64,000 nucleotides of DNA from Tenacibaculum tangerinum (GCF_029853675.1 NZ_CP122539.1:1755001-1819000); one strand, 5' to 3'; shown: positions 52,532 to 62,047, counted from the stretch's first letter. The notes: generated by a model from the letters alone, not told the origin. A program made the numbers and translations.

Positions 52532-52719
52532 ATTAATAGGGTATTAGATTTTATTTTCAAAAATACACTTTTTAAGCAAACACCCCCTAAAAAACAGGGG
52601 TCAAAATGATTAAAAGTTATTTTATTTTAAAAACACCCTTTATTTTTTTTGCTTTTAATAGAAAAAATACTCATTTTTGCCTCGTGTTTAATTCCTTAAC
52701 AATATAAAAAACAAAAATC

Positions 52720-53730
52720 ATGAGTAAATCAAAATTAGAATACATTTGGTTAGATGGTCATGAACCAACGCAAAATATGCGTAGTAAAACCAAGATTGAA
52801 GATGACTTTAGCGGGAAATTAGAAGATTGTCCTATTTGGTCTTTCGACGGAAGCTCAACAGAACAAGCTTCAGGAGGTGCTTCTGATTGCTTATTAAAGC
52901 CTGTTGCTATTTATCCAGACCCTACTAGAAAAAATGGATACTTAGTAATGTCTGAAGTTTTAAATGCTGATGGTACGCCACATGCTTCGAACGCTCGTGC
53001 AAAAATTGATGATGATGACAATGATTTTTGGTTTGGTTTTGAGCAAGAATACTTTTTAATGGATACTAAAACTGATCTTCCTTTAGGATTCCCTCGTGGT
53101 GGATTCCCTGGACCACAAGGAAAATACTACTGTTCTGTAGGTGGACGTTATACATGGGGAAGAGATTTCGTTGAAGAACATGCCGATTTATGTATACAAG
53201 CTGGTTTAAACTTTGAAGGAATTAACCAAGAAGTAGCTCCAGGACAATGGGAATTTCAATTGTTTGCGAAAGGTGCTAAAAAAGCAGGAGACGAAATTTG
53301 GGTTGCTCGCTATTTATTAGACCGTTTAACTGAAAAATACGGATATTATATCGAATACCACCCAAAACCTGTAAAAGGTGACTGGAATGGTTCGGGTATG
53401 CATGCCAACTTCTCTAACAATACGTTAAGGACTTGTGGCTCAAAAGAAACATACGAGAAAATTTGTGAAGCATTCAGACCTGTTACTGAAGAGCATATCA
53501 ATGTTTATGGTGCTTACAACGATGAGCGTTTAACTGGTTTACACGAAACTGCCCATGTATCTGACTTTAGTTACGGAGTTTCTGATAGAGGTGCTTCAAT
53601 CCGTATTCCAATTATTACGGTAGAAAAAGGCTGGAAAGGTTGGTTAGAAGACAGAAGACCTGCTTCAAATGCTGATCCTTATAAAGTGGCTGGAAGAATT
53701 ATTGAAACTGTAAAAAGTGCTAAGGTATAA
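52720..53730 (+). CDS. glnA: Glutamine synthetase, beta-grasp (type II-like)
   Basis: 336 aa, shorter than type I and like the eukaryotic-type GSII. YIWLDGHEPTQNMRSKTKI at 8-26, WSFDGSSTEQASG, WFGFEQEYFLMD, and GDWNGSGMHANFSN are active-site segments. Divergently transcribed from glnN, so nitrogen-dependent co-regulation over the shared spacer is plausible, although no clear operator was seen. Confidence 0.95.
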   Translation: MSKSKLEYIWLDGHEPTQNMRSKTKIEDDFSGKLEDCPIWSFDGSSTEQASGGASDCLLKPVAIYPDPTRKNGYLVMSEVLNADGTPHASNARAKIDDDDNDFWFGFEQEYFLMDTKTDLPLGFPRGGFPGPQGKYYCSVGGRYTWGRDFVEEHADLCIQAGLNFEGINQEVAPGQWEFQLFAKGAKKAGDEIWVARYLLDRLTEKYGYYIEYHPKPVKGDWNGSGMHANFSNNTLRTCGSKETYEKICEAFRPVTEEHINVYGAYNDERLTGLHETAHVSDFSYGVSDRGASIRIPIITVEKGWKGWLEDRRPASNADPYKVAGRIIETVKSAKV

Positions 53731-53759
53731 TTAACAAAAAGCATACTACATTAAATAAC

Positions 53760-53784
53760 AAAGCCGCAAATTGCGGCTTTTTTT
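53760..53784 (+). terminator. Terminator after glnA
   Basis: AAAGCCGCAA, 1-nt centre, TTGCGGCTTT (53760-53780) then TTTT: strong intrinsic terminator. Confidence 0.93.
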
Positions 53785-53875
53785 ATTTTAAATCTCTTTG
53801 GTTCTAACGTGCTTTGACTCTTTCTGCTTCCATTTATCGGATGCCGAGAGGAAATCACAAACTTTATCTTAAAAG

Positions 53876-54817
53876 TTACGAAATAGTTAGGTATATAAAA
53901 GTTGCGTAGGTACCCAGCAAAATAATTCCATCTCTCCACCCCAATCGCATTCCTTTCGGAAAGAACACCAAGGGTAAAATGGCAAACGAAATTCCTAACA
54001 TCCAATAAATATCGTTATCTATTAAACTATAGGCGTCGGGTTTTACCTCAACAGGAGTAATCATTGCAGTAATTCCTAAAACTGCCAAAATATTAAATAC
54101 GTTAGAACCTACAAGATTTCCTATTGAAATGGCTTTTTCTTTGTTCATAACAGCAATAACCGATGCGGCTAATTCAGGAATACTGGTTCCTACAGATACT
54201 ACCGTTACTCCGATTATGGCATCGCTTACCCCCAGATTTTTCGCCAAAGTAACCGAACCGTTGACCAACAATTCTGAGCCTCCCCATAAACCAACGCCAC
54301 CTATGGCTAAAAACAAGGCTATTTTATATAAAGGGAGTTCCTCATCGTCTTCGGGCATTTCGTCGACAACGGCCTGCTTTTGAAAACGCAATAAATAAAT
54401 TAAAAAGACAATTAATGTCGTAAACATAATAGCCCCTTCGTAAAACTGAATGGTTTTATCGTTCACTATAAAAAAGTACAGCATTACAGAAGCAATCATC
54501 ATTACGGGCCAATCGGTTTTATAGAAACTTTTTTCTACATCTATTGCCGATAGTACGACTGTTATTCCCAAAACCAACCCTAAGTTTGCGATATTCGAAC
54601 CGATTACATTTCCTACTGCCAAGCCTGTTGCGCCATCTAAGGCAGATTTTATACTTACAATCAATTCTGGAGCTGATGTTGCAAACGACACCACCGTCAT
54701 ACCAATGACTATTTTTGGTATCTGTAATTTTAGCGACAATCCTACTGCTGCTTTTAGCAACCAGTTTCCTCCTAATACTAATAATGTTAGTCCAATTACA
54801 ATATATAAAATACTCAT
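53876..54817 (-). CDS. Calcium/sodium antiporter (CaCA family)
   Basis: 313 aa, about ten membrane helices. Two alpha-repeats: GMTVVSFATSAPELIVSI (about 39-56) and GVTVVSVGTSIPELAASV (about 203-220), each followed by GN..GSN motifs. YrbG-like inner-membrane Ca2+/cation exchanger. Monocistronic. Confidence 0.94.
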   Translation of the reverse strand: MSILYIVIGLTLLVLGGNWLLKAAVGLSLKLQIPKIVIGMTVVSFATSAPELIVSIKSALDGATGLAVGNVIGSNIANLGLVLGITVVLSAIDVEKSFYKTDWPVMMIASVMLYFFIVNDKTIQFYEGAIMFTTLIVFLIYLLRFQKQAVVDEMPEDDEELPLYKIALFLAIGGVGLWGGSELLVNGSVTLAKNLGVSDAIIGVTVVSVGTSIPELAASVIAVMNKEKAISIGNLVGSNVFNILAVLGITAMITPVEVKPDAYSLIDNDIYWMLGISFAILPLVFFPKGMRLGWRDGIILLGTYATFIYLTIS

Positions 54818-55235
54818 AAAATATTTTTAGGCGAAGATACTCTTTTGTAACGAAGTTTTGAAACCTAAAAATGGGTAATGTACTTACTTTTAAAATCGCT
54901 GCTTTTTTAGCTCAACCAATTTCTTGAAAAATCAAAAAGCCAAAATCAGCACTTAAAAAAGATGACTTTTCCTTTAGTTTGAAATCTCTATCAAAAAACG
55001 CCCTTTGTAAAACTACAATTTATGCATATATCGATTCATTATAGTTTTAATTATAAACAAGTATTAAGGAATATATGTTTTAAAATATAACTAAAATAAT
55101 TTTATAAGCTTCAATTTTATATACAAATAGATTAAATCGTATTCAAAAATTTGGCAGGAATATTTTCTTTCTTCTATATTGAAAAAACAATTCTAGAATT
55201 CACCATTATTTACTAATTAAAAACATTAAAAACGA
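54818..55235. other. AT-rich intergenic region
   Basis: 418 bp without a supported gene or RNA; start of the decayed zone. Confidence 0.4.
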
Positions 55236-55566
55236 ATGATTATACTTATTTTAAAACTAACCACTATCGCACTAAAAATTGCAATCACCATTTTACAAAC
55301 TATTTATTAATCAACAATTCAAAATCTTGCTATCATGCTACTATGTATCGGAATGGTATACATCATTATTGGGTAATTTTTATGTTCTAAAATCAATTAT
55401 CAACAATAAAACACTTAACTGGTTTGCTATTTAAGAACAGGTTGAGTGAGATTACCAAACAGCGATTTGCGTAACAGAAGAAGTTAAAGACAGAGTTACC
55501 TTCGACTTTATAGGGGGAAATAAAACGGAACAGTGGGAATTTGCTAGAATCGTTTATTGGCACTGA
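55236..55566 (+). pseudogene. Decayed membrane-protein gene
   Basis: A coding-like path runs MIILILKLTTIALKIAITIL..., stop, STIQNLAIMLLCIGMVYIIIG, frameshift, NFYVLKSIINNKTLNWFAI, stop, EQVE, stop, DYQTAICVTEEVKDRVTFDF, and IGGNKTEQWEFARIVYWH stop. At least three stops and one frameshift interrupt hydrophobic helices followed by a soluble domain. Family not recognised. A 10-bp hairpin at 55621-55650 may be its terminator. Confidence 0.5.
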
Positions 55567-55692
55567 ACTTGCCAAGAAAATGAGGGAAAAGAAAAAAGAA
55601 AAAGAGAATCTACAAACTTATCAGAAAGTAGGGAGGTCTTACTTTCTGATTTACGATATTTTTCGTTATTTTTGAGATAGAATCAACTATTA

Positions 55693-55845
55693 ATGAAAAA
55701 AAGTTTTTTTAGGTTTTTAGCCAAACTAAACAAGGCGCTACTACCTTCCTTTACTAAAAAGGAGTTGGATATATCGAAAGCATCAAAATTTCAATTAGCT
55801 ATTATTGGATGGCGTGCTTATGTTACTATAAATTCGTTGGATTAA
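55693..55845 (+). CDS. Conserved flavobacterial small protein (50 aa)
   Basis: Reads MKKSFFRFLAKLNKALLPSF then TKKELDISKASKFQLAIIGW and RAYVTINSLD. Short ORFs of this pattern (KASKFQLAIIGWRYYVT) are recalled upstream of other flavobacterial genes and are sometimes mislabelled SsrA-binding protein; no SmpB features are present. Basic, amphipathic N-terminus. Twelve nt before the DUF2007 gene; probably one operon. Confidence 0.72.
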   Translation: MKKSFFRFLAKLNKALLPSFTKKELDISKASKFQLAIIGWRAYVTINSLD

Positions 55846-55856
55846 AATGTATTATT

Positions 55857-56090
55857 ATGAACAAGCATATTAAAGTTTTCTCGGGATCTCAAATATTTGT
55901 AAATCGATTGAATCAGCTACTGGATCAAATTGATATTCCGTATTTGGTAAAAGATAATAAAGAAGCAGGAAGATTGGCTGGTTTTGGAACTTTGGGGAAT
56001 TCGGTAGACGTATTTATCTACGAATCAGACCTTGAAAAGGCACAACCTACTATTGCCAATTTTAAGCAGGAAATTGCAGCAGACCAATAA
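55857..56090 (+). CDS. DUF2007-family putative signal-transducing protein
   Basis: 77 aa from ATG 55857 (MNKHIKVFSGSQIFVNRLNQLLD), preferred to an in-frame upstream codon that overlaps the small ORF. PII-like small alpha/beta fold with KDNKEAGRLAGFGTLGNSVDVFIYESDLEKA. Function undefined. Confidence 0.82.
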   Translation: MNKHIKVFSGSQIFVNRLNQLLDQIDIPYLVKDNKEAGRLAGFGTLGNSVDVFIYESDLEKAQPTIANFKQEIAADQ

Positions 56091-56096
56091 ATTTAA

Positions 56097-56126
56097 AAAG
56101 CATAAAAAAATATTTTTTTATGCTTT
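56097..56126 (+). terminator. Terminator after DUF2007 gene
   Basis: AAAGCATAAAAAAA and TTTTTTTATGCTTT form a 13-14 bp hairpin with minimal loop. Confidence 0.75.
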
Positions 56127-56165
56127 ACTTTTTAAAAAACATTCTTATATTTGCACCCGCAAAAC

Positions 56166-56239
56166 GGCCTCGTAGCATAACTGAATAGTGCACTTGATTA
56201 CGGCTCAAGAGGTTGCAGGTTTGAATCCTGCCGAGGTCA
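56166..56239 (+). tRNA. tRNA-Arg (anticodon ACG)
   Basis: Acceptor GGCCTCG/CGAGGTC, D stem GCAT/GTGC, anticodon stem CTTGA/TCAAG with loop TTACGGC (anticodon ACG), T stem GCAGG/CCTGC with loop TTTGAAT, discriminator A; CCA not encoded. TATATTTG at 56146-56153 is a fitting -7 element. A strong hairpin (56243-56279) terminates it. Confidence 0.93.
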
Positions 56240-56242
56240 CAA

Positions 56243-56279
56243 AAAAACCAGTAATTCTATAATTGAATTACTGGTTTTT
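56243..56279 (+). terminator. Terminator after tRNA-Arg
   Basis: AAAAACCAGTAATTC and GAATTACTGGTTTTT form a 15-bp stem around a 7-nt loop. Confidence 0.9.
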
Positions 56280-56376
56280 ATCTTTTGTAAAGATTATGAC
56301 AAAAAAAAGTGTAACAAGATTTTATATGTGACACTTTTTTTAGCATTAGTGATTCGAATTTTCGTCTGCTTTTACC

Positions 56377-56497
56377 TCACAAGCTCATTTCCATAGTATA
56401 GTCGTATTGGCAATAGCTTGGTAATTCTTCACGACCTGCAACTTTATTAGCATCGTAAACCGAGACTACAACTGCATTGTGAATAGCATCTATATTA
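56377..56497 (-). pseudogene. 3' fragment of an unidentified gene cut by IS982
   Basis: On the minus strand the frame reads DAIHNAVVVSVYDANKVAGR then EELPSYCQYDYTMEMSL and TGA (56377-56379), ending exactly at the IS982 boundary. The 5' part is not found at the far edge of the IS cluster. Family not recognised. Confidence 0.5.
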
Positions 56498-57511
56498 ACG
56501 TGAGTTCGGGATAAAAAAGTTTTTTAATTACACGAAAAAAAGCGAAAAATTTAGTAAATTAAAGTACTGATTTTTAATTGTATAACTAAATTTTTCACTA
56601 TGATTTCTGATTTTAAAATTACTGAATTTTTCTGTTTAATTGATGATTTTTGTACCGAAATTAATCAAGTTATTGATAAAAATGCTTTAGAAACCTGTTC
56701 AAAGATAGTTAGACGAAGAAAGCCTAAACTCACCCAAAGTGAAATAATCACAATTATGGTGCTTTTCCATTTTAGTGGTTTTAGGTGTTTTAAACACTTT
56801 TATATCGAATATGTTAGCAAACACTTGTCAAAAGAATTTCCAGATTTAGTTTCCTATAACCGATTTGTTGAATTGAAAAAGCGTTGTTCAGTGCCTATGA
56901 TACTGTTTCTTCAAATGCACTGTTTAGGTCAATGTACAGGGATCTCCTTTTTAGATTCTACCACTATTAAAGTATGTCATTATAAAAGAGAAAAGCAGAA
57001 CAAAGTTTTTAAAAACACCGCAAAAAAAGGGAAAGGAACCATGGGGTGGTTCTTTGGTTTTAAACTTCATATTATTATCAATGAAAAGGGCGATATCGTT
57101 GACTTTTTAATTACGCAAGGTAATATAGATGACAGACAACCACTTAAAGATAAAGCCTTTCATAATCATGTGTTCGGAAAAATATTTGCCGACAGAGGGT
57201 ATGTAGGTAAAGAACTGTTTGAACAGCTTTTTGTAGATGGAATACATTTGGTTACAAAAATTAGAAAGAATATGAAAAATACTCTTATGCATATCTATGA
57301 TAAAATTATGCTTAGAAAAAGGGCTGTTATTGAAAGTGTGAATGATATTTTGAAAAACGTATGTCAAATAGAGCACACAAGACACAGAAGCTTCGATAAT
57401 TTTATCTTAAATTTAGTCGCAGGGTTAATCGCTTATTCGTTTTATCCAACTAAACCTAATATCAATATCGATAACTTACAAAGAATAGGATAAACTATCC
57501 CGAACTCACGT
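56498..57511 (+). mobile_element. IS982-family insertion sequence, intact copy
   Basis: 1014 bp bounded by the inverted repeats ACGTGAGTTCGGGATA (56498-56513) and its complement (57496-57511). Flanking hexamers ATATTA and TGAAAT differ, so there is no target duplication: this copy sits at a rearrangement boundary. Confidence 0.92.
56600..57493 (+). CDS. IS982-family transposase
   Basis: 297 aa, complete. DDE residues fit the segments ISFLDSTTIKVCHYKREKQNK, IFADRGYVGKELFE and KRAVIESVNDILKNVCQIEHTRHRS, typical of IS982. Appears functional. About 97% identical to the interrupted copy on the minus strand. Confidence 0.95.
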   Translation: MISDFKITEFFCLIDDFCTEINQVIDKNALETCSKIVRRRKPKLTQSEIITIMVLFHFSGFRCFKHFYIEYVSKHLSKEFPDLVSYNRFVELKKRCSVPMILFLQMHCLGQCTGISFLDSTTIKVCHYKREKQNKVFKNTAKKGKGTMGWFFGFKLHIIINEKGDIVDFLITQGNIDDRQPLKDKAFHNHVFGKIFADRGYVGKELFEQLFVDGIHLVTKIRKNMKNTLMHIYDKIMLRKRAVIESVNDILKNVCQIEHTRHRSFDNFILNLVAGLIAYSFYPTKPNINIDNLQRIG

Positions 57512-58174
57512 TGAAATATTATTACAAGATTCGTCGTGAAGGTCTAAAATGGAACAGAAAACGTGTTTTACGAGTGTATCGTGAAATGAAACTTAGTTTG
57601 AGGCGTAAATATAAAAAACGCTTGGTTGCTCGTATAAAACAACCCTTAGAAGTACCTAATGTATTAAATGAGTGTTGGAGTATGGATTTCATGAGTGATG
57701 CGTTTACTGATGGAAGGAAAGTGCGTATTTTTAACGTGATCGATGACTGTAACAGAGAAGCAATAGCCATTAACGCTGGACTTTCTTATCCAGCAAGAGC
57801 GGTTGTAGAAACATTAGAATATTTAAAAGAAGAAATTGGAGCACCTAGGTATGTAAGATGTGATAATGGTCCTGAGTTTATCTCAAAAACATTTATGAAC
57901 TGGTGTAAAAAGAACTTTATAGAAATTAAATACACACAACCAGGTAAACCAATGCAAAATGGATATATAGAACGTTTTAATCGCTTCTTTAGAGAAGATA
58001 TACTAGATGCTTATTATTTTAATGATAGCTACCAACTTCAAAAGATAAGTAATCAATGGAGAGAAGATTACAACTTTAAGCATCCACATCAATCTTTAGG
58101 TAACAAATCACCTAAAGAATATATGCCTAGATTTGATGAAGAATTTAAATTCTTCATCAAATCTGACCTAAATA
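57512..58174 (+). pseudogene. IS3-family OrfB transposase, 5'-truncated and split
   Basis: About 220 codons of an IS3-type integrase: WSMDFMSDAFTDGRKVRIFNVIDD, YVRCDNGPEFIS, and KPMQNGYIERFNRFFREDIL give the DDE triad. The N-terminal HTH_21 part and OrfA are missing, replaced by IS982. The 3' end is cut by the second IS982 and resumes at 60856, reading NNYLSNFKVS and TAA at 60885-60887. Confidence 0.9.
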
Positions 58175-58810
58175 ACGTGAGTTCGGGATAGTTTATCCTA
58201 TTCTTTGTAAGTTATCGATATTGATATTAGGTTTAGTTGGATAAAACGAATAAGCGATTAACCCTGCGACTAAATTTAAGATAAAGTTATCGAAGCTTCT
58301 GTGTCTTGTGTGCTCTATTTGACATACGTTTTTCAAAATATCATTCACACTTTCAATAACAGCCCTTTTTCTAAGCATAATTTTATCATAGATATGCATA
58401 AGAGTATTTTTCATATTCTTTCTAATTTTTGTAACCAAATGTATTCCATCTACAAAAAGCTGTTCAAACAGTTCTTTACCTACATACCCTCTGTCGGCAA
58501 ATATTTTTCCGAACACACGATTATGAAAGGCTTTATCTTTAAGTGGTTGCCTGTCATCTATATTACCTTGCGTAATTAAAAAGTCAACGATATCGCCCTT
58601 TTCATTAATAATAATATGAAGTTTAAAACCAAAGAACCACCCCATGGTTCCTTTCCTTTTTTTGCGGTGTTTTTAAAAACTTTGTTCTGCTTTTCTCTTT
58701 TATAATGACATACTTTAATAGTGGTAGAATCTAAAAAGGAGATCCCTGTACATTGACCTAAACAGTGCATTTGAAGAAACAGTATCATAGGCACTGAACA
58801 ACGCTTTTTC

Positions 58811-60467
58811 AGGCACTTTCATAAAATAGAAATCCCTTGTTTTTACAGGGGATTTGTTGTACCTTATCTTCAAAACAAACCCCGAAAATCACCTAAAAAG
58901 GCAAAAAACGGGGTTTTCACATTACTTAATTATGAAAATACGAAGAATTTCTGAAATGCAACACCGTATTTCAATTTTTTCCCCTAAGCGAGAATTATGA
59001 TGCTCATTATGCACGTTTTTTAGAGGGAGATTTAGGCAAAATCCATGCTGCTATTCCTTGGGATGATTTGGTAAATACTTTTGGTATCCACGAACAATCA
59101 ACAGGGCGAAACTATCTTTTTAGTCCTAAAGGGAGGCTTGGTTTAATGTTTTTGAAGCATTACGCTAATTGTTCAGATAAGAAATTAATAGAGCAATTAA
59201 ATTCTAATCTTGATTATCAATTTTTTTGTGATATTGAACTAGGATTTGAACGTTTGACCAATTATAAAATAGTAAGTCAAATACGTTGTGAATTATCAGA
59301 GAAATTAGAGATTAGTTCAGTTGAAAAAGTTCTTTTTTCTTTTTGGAAAGGTCAAATAGAGAGCGCCAATCAAATAGTTATGGATGCAACTTGTTATGAG
59401 AGTGAACTATCTTATCCTAGCATTCAAAAATTACTTTGGCAGTCTGCGCATTGGCTTTATAAACAACTACAAAAAACCTGCTCAGTGTTAGGAGTTAAAA
59501 TGATTCGAAGTAAGTATTTGAAATGGAAGAAACGGTATCAAGGGTTTAGTAAAATGCGAAGAAAAACCAAATCAAAACGAATCTCATTAACTAGAGCATT
59601 ATTAAAATTACTATTGAAGTTTATCAATTTTGAAAAAGAACTACAAATCCATTCTAACCTAGAGTTTACCCCACAATATTATAAGAGAATAACTACAATT
59701 CAAAAGATTTACGAGCAACAAAAGCATCACTTTGATACAGGAGAGAAAATAAAGGATAGAATTGTGAGTATTCATAAGGATTATATTCGTCCTATTGTCA
59801 GGGGAAAAGAAGTAAAACCTGTTGAATTTGGAGCAAAAGTGAACAAAGTTCAAATAGACGGGATTAGTTTTATAGAACACATCAATTTTAATGCTTTTCA
59901 CGAGGGAAATCGTTTTATACAAACGGTTCAAAAAGTGCAAGGATTAACTCGAAAGAAAGTAAAAATAGCTGGAGCAGATAAAATTTATGCCACCAATAAA
60001 AACAGAAAATACTGTAGTTCTAAAGCTATACAAACAGACTTTATTCCTAAGGGGAAAAAATCTAAAAACCACAAAGAAAAACAGAAACTTAGAGCTATTA
60101 TTTCCAAAGAAAGAGCTACAAGATTAGAAGGGTCTTTTGGTAAGGATAAAGAACATTATCATTTAAAAAAGATAAAGGCTAAAACTAAAAAAAATGAGAT
60201 TCTTTGGATTTTCTTTGGAATACACACAGGGAACGCACTTGAAATTGGTCGTAGAAAAGCGAGAGAAATAGACAAAAAAACAGCCTAATTTTAAAGCCCA
60301 AAAATAAGGTTAATGAGAGAGGTATGTCTTGTCGGATCTTTTTCCTAAAATTTTACCTTGAAGAAACTCAAAAAAGCCACTAAAATCAAAAATCGGGATT
60401 AAATTTGTAAAATTCGAATACCGATTTTTCTTAAATCTCAGAAAACAATCTGTTTTCTGAAAGTGCC
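58811..60467 (+). mobile_element. 1657-bp DDE insertion sequence (IS5/IS4-superfamily-like) inside IS982
   Basis: Ends GGCACTTTCA (58811-58820) and TGAAAGTGCC (60458-60467) are exact inverted repeats. Flanked by a perfect 6-bp duplication TTTTCA (58805-58810 and 60468-60473) of the IS982 transposase gene. Family is tentative. Confidence 0.9.
58932..60288 (+). pseudogene. DDE transposase with N-terminal frame break
   Basis: ATG 58932 reads MKIRRISEMQHRISIF then shifts; the frame PLSENYDAHYARFLEGDL, GKIHAAIPWDDLVNTFGIHE continues to 60288, total about 451 aa. The break is at six T (58975-58980) where five would be in frame. Catalytic segments include VMDATCYESELSYP, AGADKIYATNKNRKYC and ISKERATRLEGSFGKDKEHYHL. 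Could be mutation, sequencing error, or +1 programmed frameshift. Confidence 0.78.
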
Positions 60468-60855
60468 TTTTCAATTCAACAAATCGGTTATAGGAAACTA
60501 AATCTGGAAATTCTTTTGACAAGTGTTTGCTAACATATTCGATATAAAAGTGTTTAAAACACCTAAAACCACTAAAATGGAAAAGCACCATAATTGTGAT
60601 TATTTCACTTTGGGTGAGTTTAGGCTTTCTTCGTCTAACTATCTTTGAACAGGTTTCTAAAGCATTTTTATCAATAACTTGATTAATTTCGGTACAAAAA
60701 TCATCAATTAAACAGAAAAATTCAGTAATTTTAAAATCAGAAATCATAGTGGAAAATTTAGTTACACAATTAAAAATCAGTACTTTAATTTACTAAATTT
60801 TTCGCTTTTTTTCGTGTAATTAAAAAACTTTTTTATCCCGAACTCACGTTAAATA

Positions 60856-60903
60856 ATAATTATTTGTCGAATTTTAAGGTGTCCTAAAAAGGGGAAGCCT
60901 ACA
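60856..60903 (+). mobile_element. Right end of the IS3-family remnant
   Basis: Contains the split-off OrfB C-terminus (stop 60885-60887) and a probable terminal inverted repeat TGTCCTAAAAAGGGGAAGCC ending CTACA. The left end is lost. Confidence 0.6.
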
Positions 60904-60994
60904 TTTTAATGAATATGACCATTAAAATATCACAACGAATTCATCAACTCCTGAGTAGAAGATATGGACTACCCAATAAATTTGGTACTAATTT

Positions 60995-61072
60995 TTAAGC
61001 TACATTTTTATTGTTTTTCATTATTAATTCTATTTCCATTTCTACAGGAGCCTTGTAACCTAATTCTGAAAA
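60995..61072 (-). pseudogene. C-terminal remnant of another IS3-type transposase
   Basis: Minus-strand frame FSELGYKAPVEMEIELIMKN, NKNVA, stop at 60995-60997. LGYKxPVE is the usual end of IS3-family OrfB. No upstream part is present. Confidence 0.5.
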
Positions 61073-61101
61073 AAGATTTTTTAAAAAATTATTTTAACCA
61101 A

Positions 61102-61275
61102 ATGGAAAGGGCCAAAGAAAAAAATTATGTGTTTATTTCAGAAGATACAAATACTAATGGCTTTAGTAAAAGACATAAAATCAGCTATATAATCAATAAA
61201 AAAGAAACTATAGTTTACACAGTACTTGAAGAAAACAATAAAGTCCAATTTTTAGGAGTTATCAGTGTTCCTTAG
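61102..61275 (+). CDS. Short hypothetical protein, probably 5'-truncated
   Basis: 57 aa from ATG 61102 (MERAKEKNYVFISEDTNTNG, ending QFLGVISVP). The frame is open upstream to 60964, but that overlaps the antisense IS3 remnant, so the original start is probably lost. Family unknown. Confidence 0.45.
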   Translation: MERAKEKNYVFISEDTNTNGFSKRHKISYIINKKETIVYTVLEENNKVQFLGVISVP

Positions 61276-61311
61276 TATTTTTTTAAAAAAAAGAGATAAA
61301 AACCCTAATTA

Positions 61312-61659
61312 ATGAACAATATAAAATACATCACTTCAATAATTCTGTTATGTTATGCTTGTCAAGCAAAAACCTCTTTTTCAGTTAAGAACAACACCTC
61401 AAAATTAATTGATAGTATTAAAATTACCAATGGGTATGATTCTTTAACAATAAAAAAGATTGAAAAGAATGAAATTAAAAATTTTAATTTTCAGTTTACA
61501 GAGCTTACCCCAAACTATGATGGTACTTTTCGTGTAGATGTGTATCCCCAAAAAAAGAGCACAACATTTGGATATTACACCAATGGAATTCAACCTGATA
61601 CACATTTCTTTATAGATATAACAGAAAAGACAATTTCTATTGAAGAAAAAATAAGATAA
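61312..61659 (+). CDS. Small hypothetical lipoprotein
   Basis: 115 aa. N-terminal hydrophobic segment with possible lipobox CYAC (Cys17), then a beta-rich domain (SFSVKNNTSKLIDSIKITNG). Family not recognised. Followed by a strong hairpin at 61681-61712. Confidence 0.65.
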   Translation: MNNIKYITSIILLCYACQAKTSFSVKNNTSKLIDSIKITNGYDSLTIKKIEKNEIKNFNFQFTELTPNYDGTFRVDVYPQKKSTTFGYYTNGIQPDTHFFIDITEKTISIEEKIR

Positions 61660-61680
61660 AAAATTAAGAAGACTTTGTAA

Positions 61681-61712
61681 AACCCCCTATCATTTTCTTT
61701 TGATAGGGGGTT
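61681..61712. terminator. Hairpin terminator
   Basis: AACCCCCTATCA (61681-61692) and TGATAGGGGGTT (61701-61712) form a 12-bp stem with an 8-nt loop. Confidence 0.88.
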
Positions 61713-61729
61713 CATCAAAAGATTGAAGA

Positions 61730-62047
61730 TGCCAAAAAGTTAGATGACAACCTACCACCACCAAGCCCCAATACCTTAAGCTAACCACCAGATTACAACG
61801 AACAATTGGCACTGGTAGTATTAACACAAAACTTGCCAAAGGAGCACTAATAGTAGCGCTTATTAACGATTTAGGTATTAGCGATACTCTGTAGAAAAAG
61901 TGGTGGTATACCAACATACCCCAAGCTACCGAAATACGCCTTTTTGTAGATGCTAATAAAGTGAATGGGGTGGTTGGTAACGAAGCGAAAATTTTTGTAG
62001 AGAAGGCAGTAAGAGGTTTGTTAGAAAAGACCTTACTGTTTTTGTAA
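61730..62047 (+). pseudogene. Decayed unidentified coding sequence
   Basis: The segment reads EDAKKLDDNLPPPSPNTLS, stop, PPDYNEQ in one frame, then GTGSINTKLAKGALIVALIN, DLGISDTL, TAG (61892-61894), KKWWYTNIPQATEIRLFVDA, NKVNGVVGNEAKIFVEKAV, RGLLEKTLLFL, stop 62045 in another. Amino-acid composition looks like real protein; family not recognised. GC is higher than its surroundings. Confidence 0.45.

Larger units (their letters stand above)
58193..60747 (-). pseudogene. IS982 transposase, frameshifted and disrupted
   Basis: The 5' part (60747 down to 60474) encodes the first about 90 residues as in the intact copy. It is cut by the 1657-bp element. The 3' part (58804-58193) has lost one G (GGG to GG near 58657), shifting AKKGKGTMGWFFGF to AKKGKEPWGGSLVLN, so it is doubly inactive. 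Confidence 0.92.
58175..60849 (-). mobile_element. IS982-family copy, inverted and interrupted by another IS
   Basis: Same terminal repeats as the intact copy (58175-58190 and 60834-60849), opposite orientation, with a perfect 6-bp target duplication TAAATA at 58169-58174 and 60850-60855. Inserted into the IS3 transposase gene. Confidence 0.93.

Noticed and set aside
55567..55675. Extension of the decayed membrane gene (ELAKKMREKKKEKENLQTYQ...)
   Set aside because: It needs another frameshift and overlaps a hairpin at 55621-55650; more likely untranslated.
60964..61101. Upstream part of the 103-aa frame before 61102
   Set aside because: Antisense to an IS3 transposase remnant; unlikely to be the original N-terminus.
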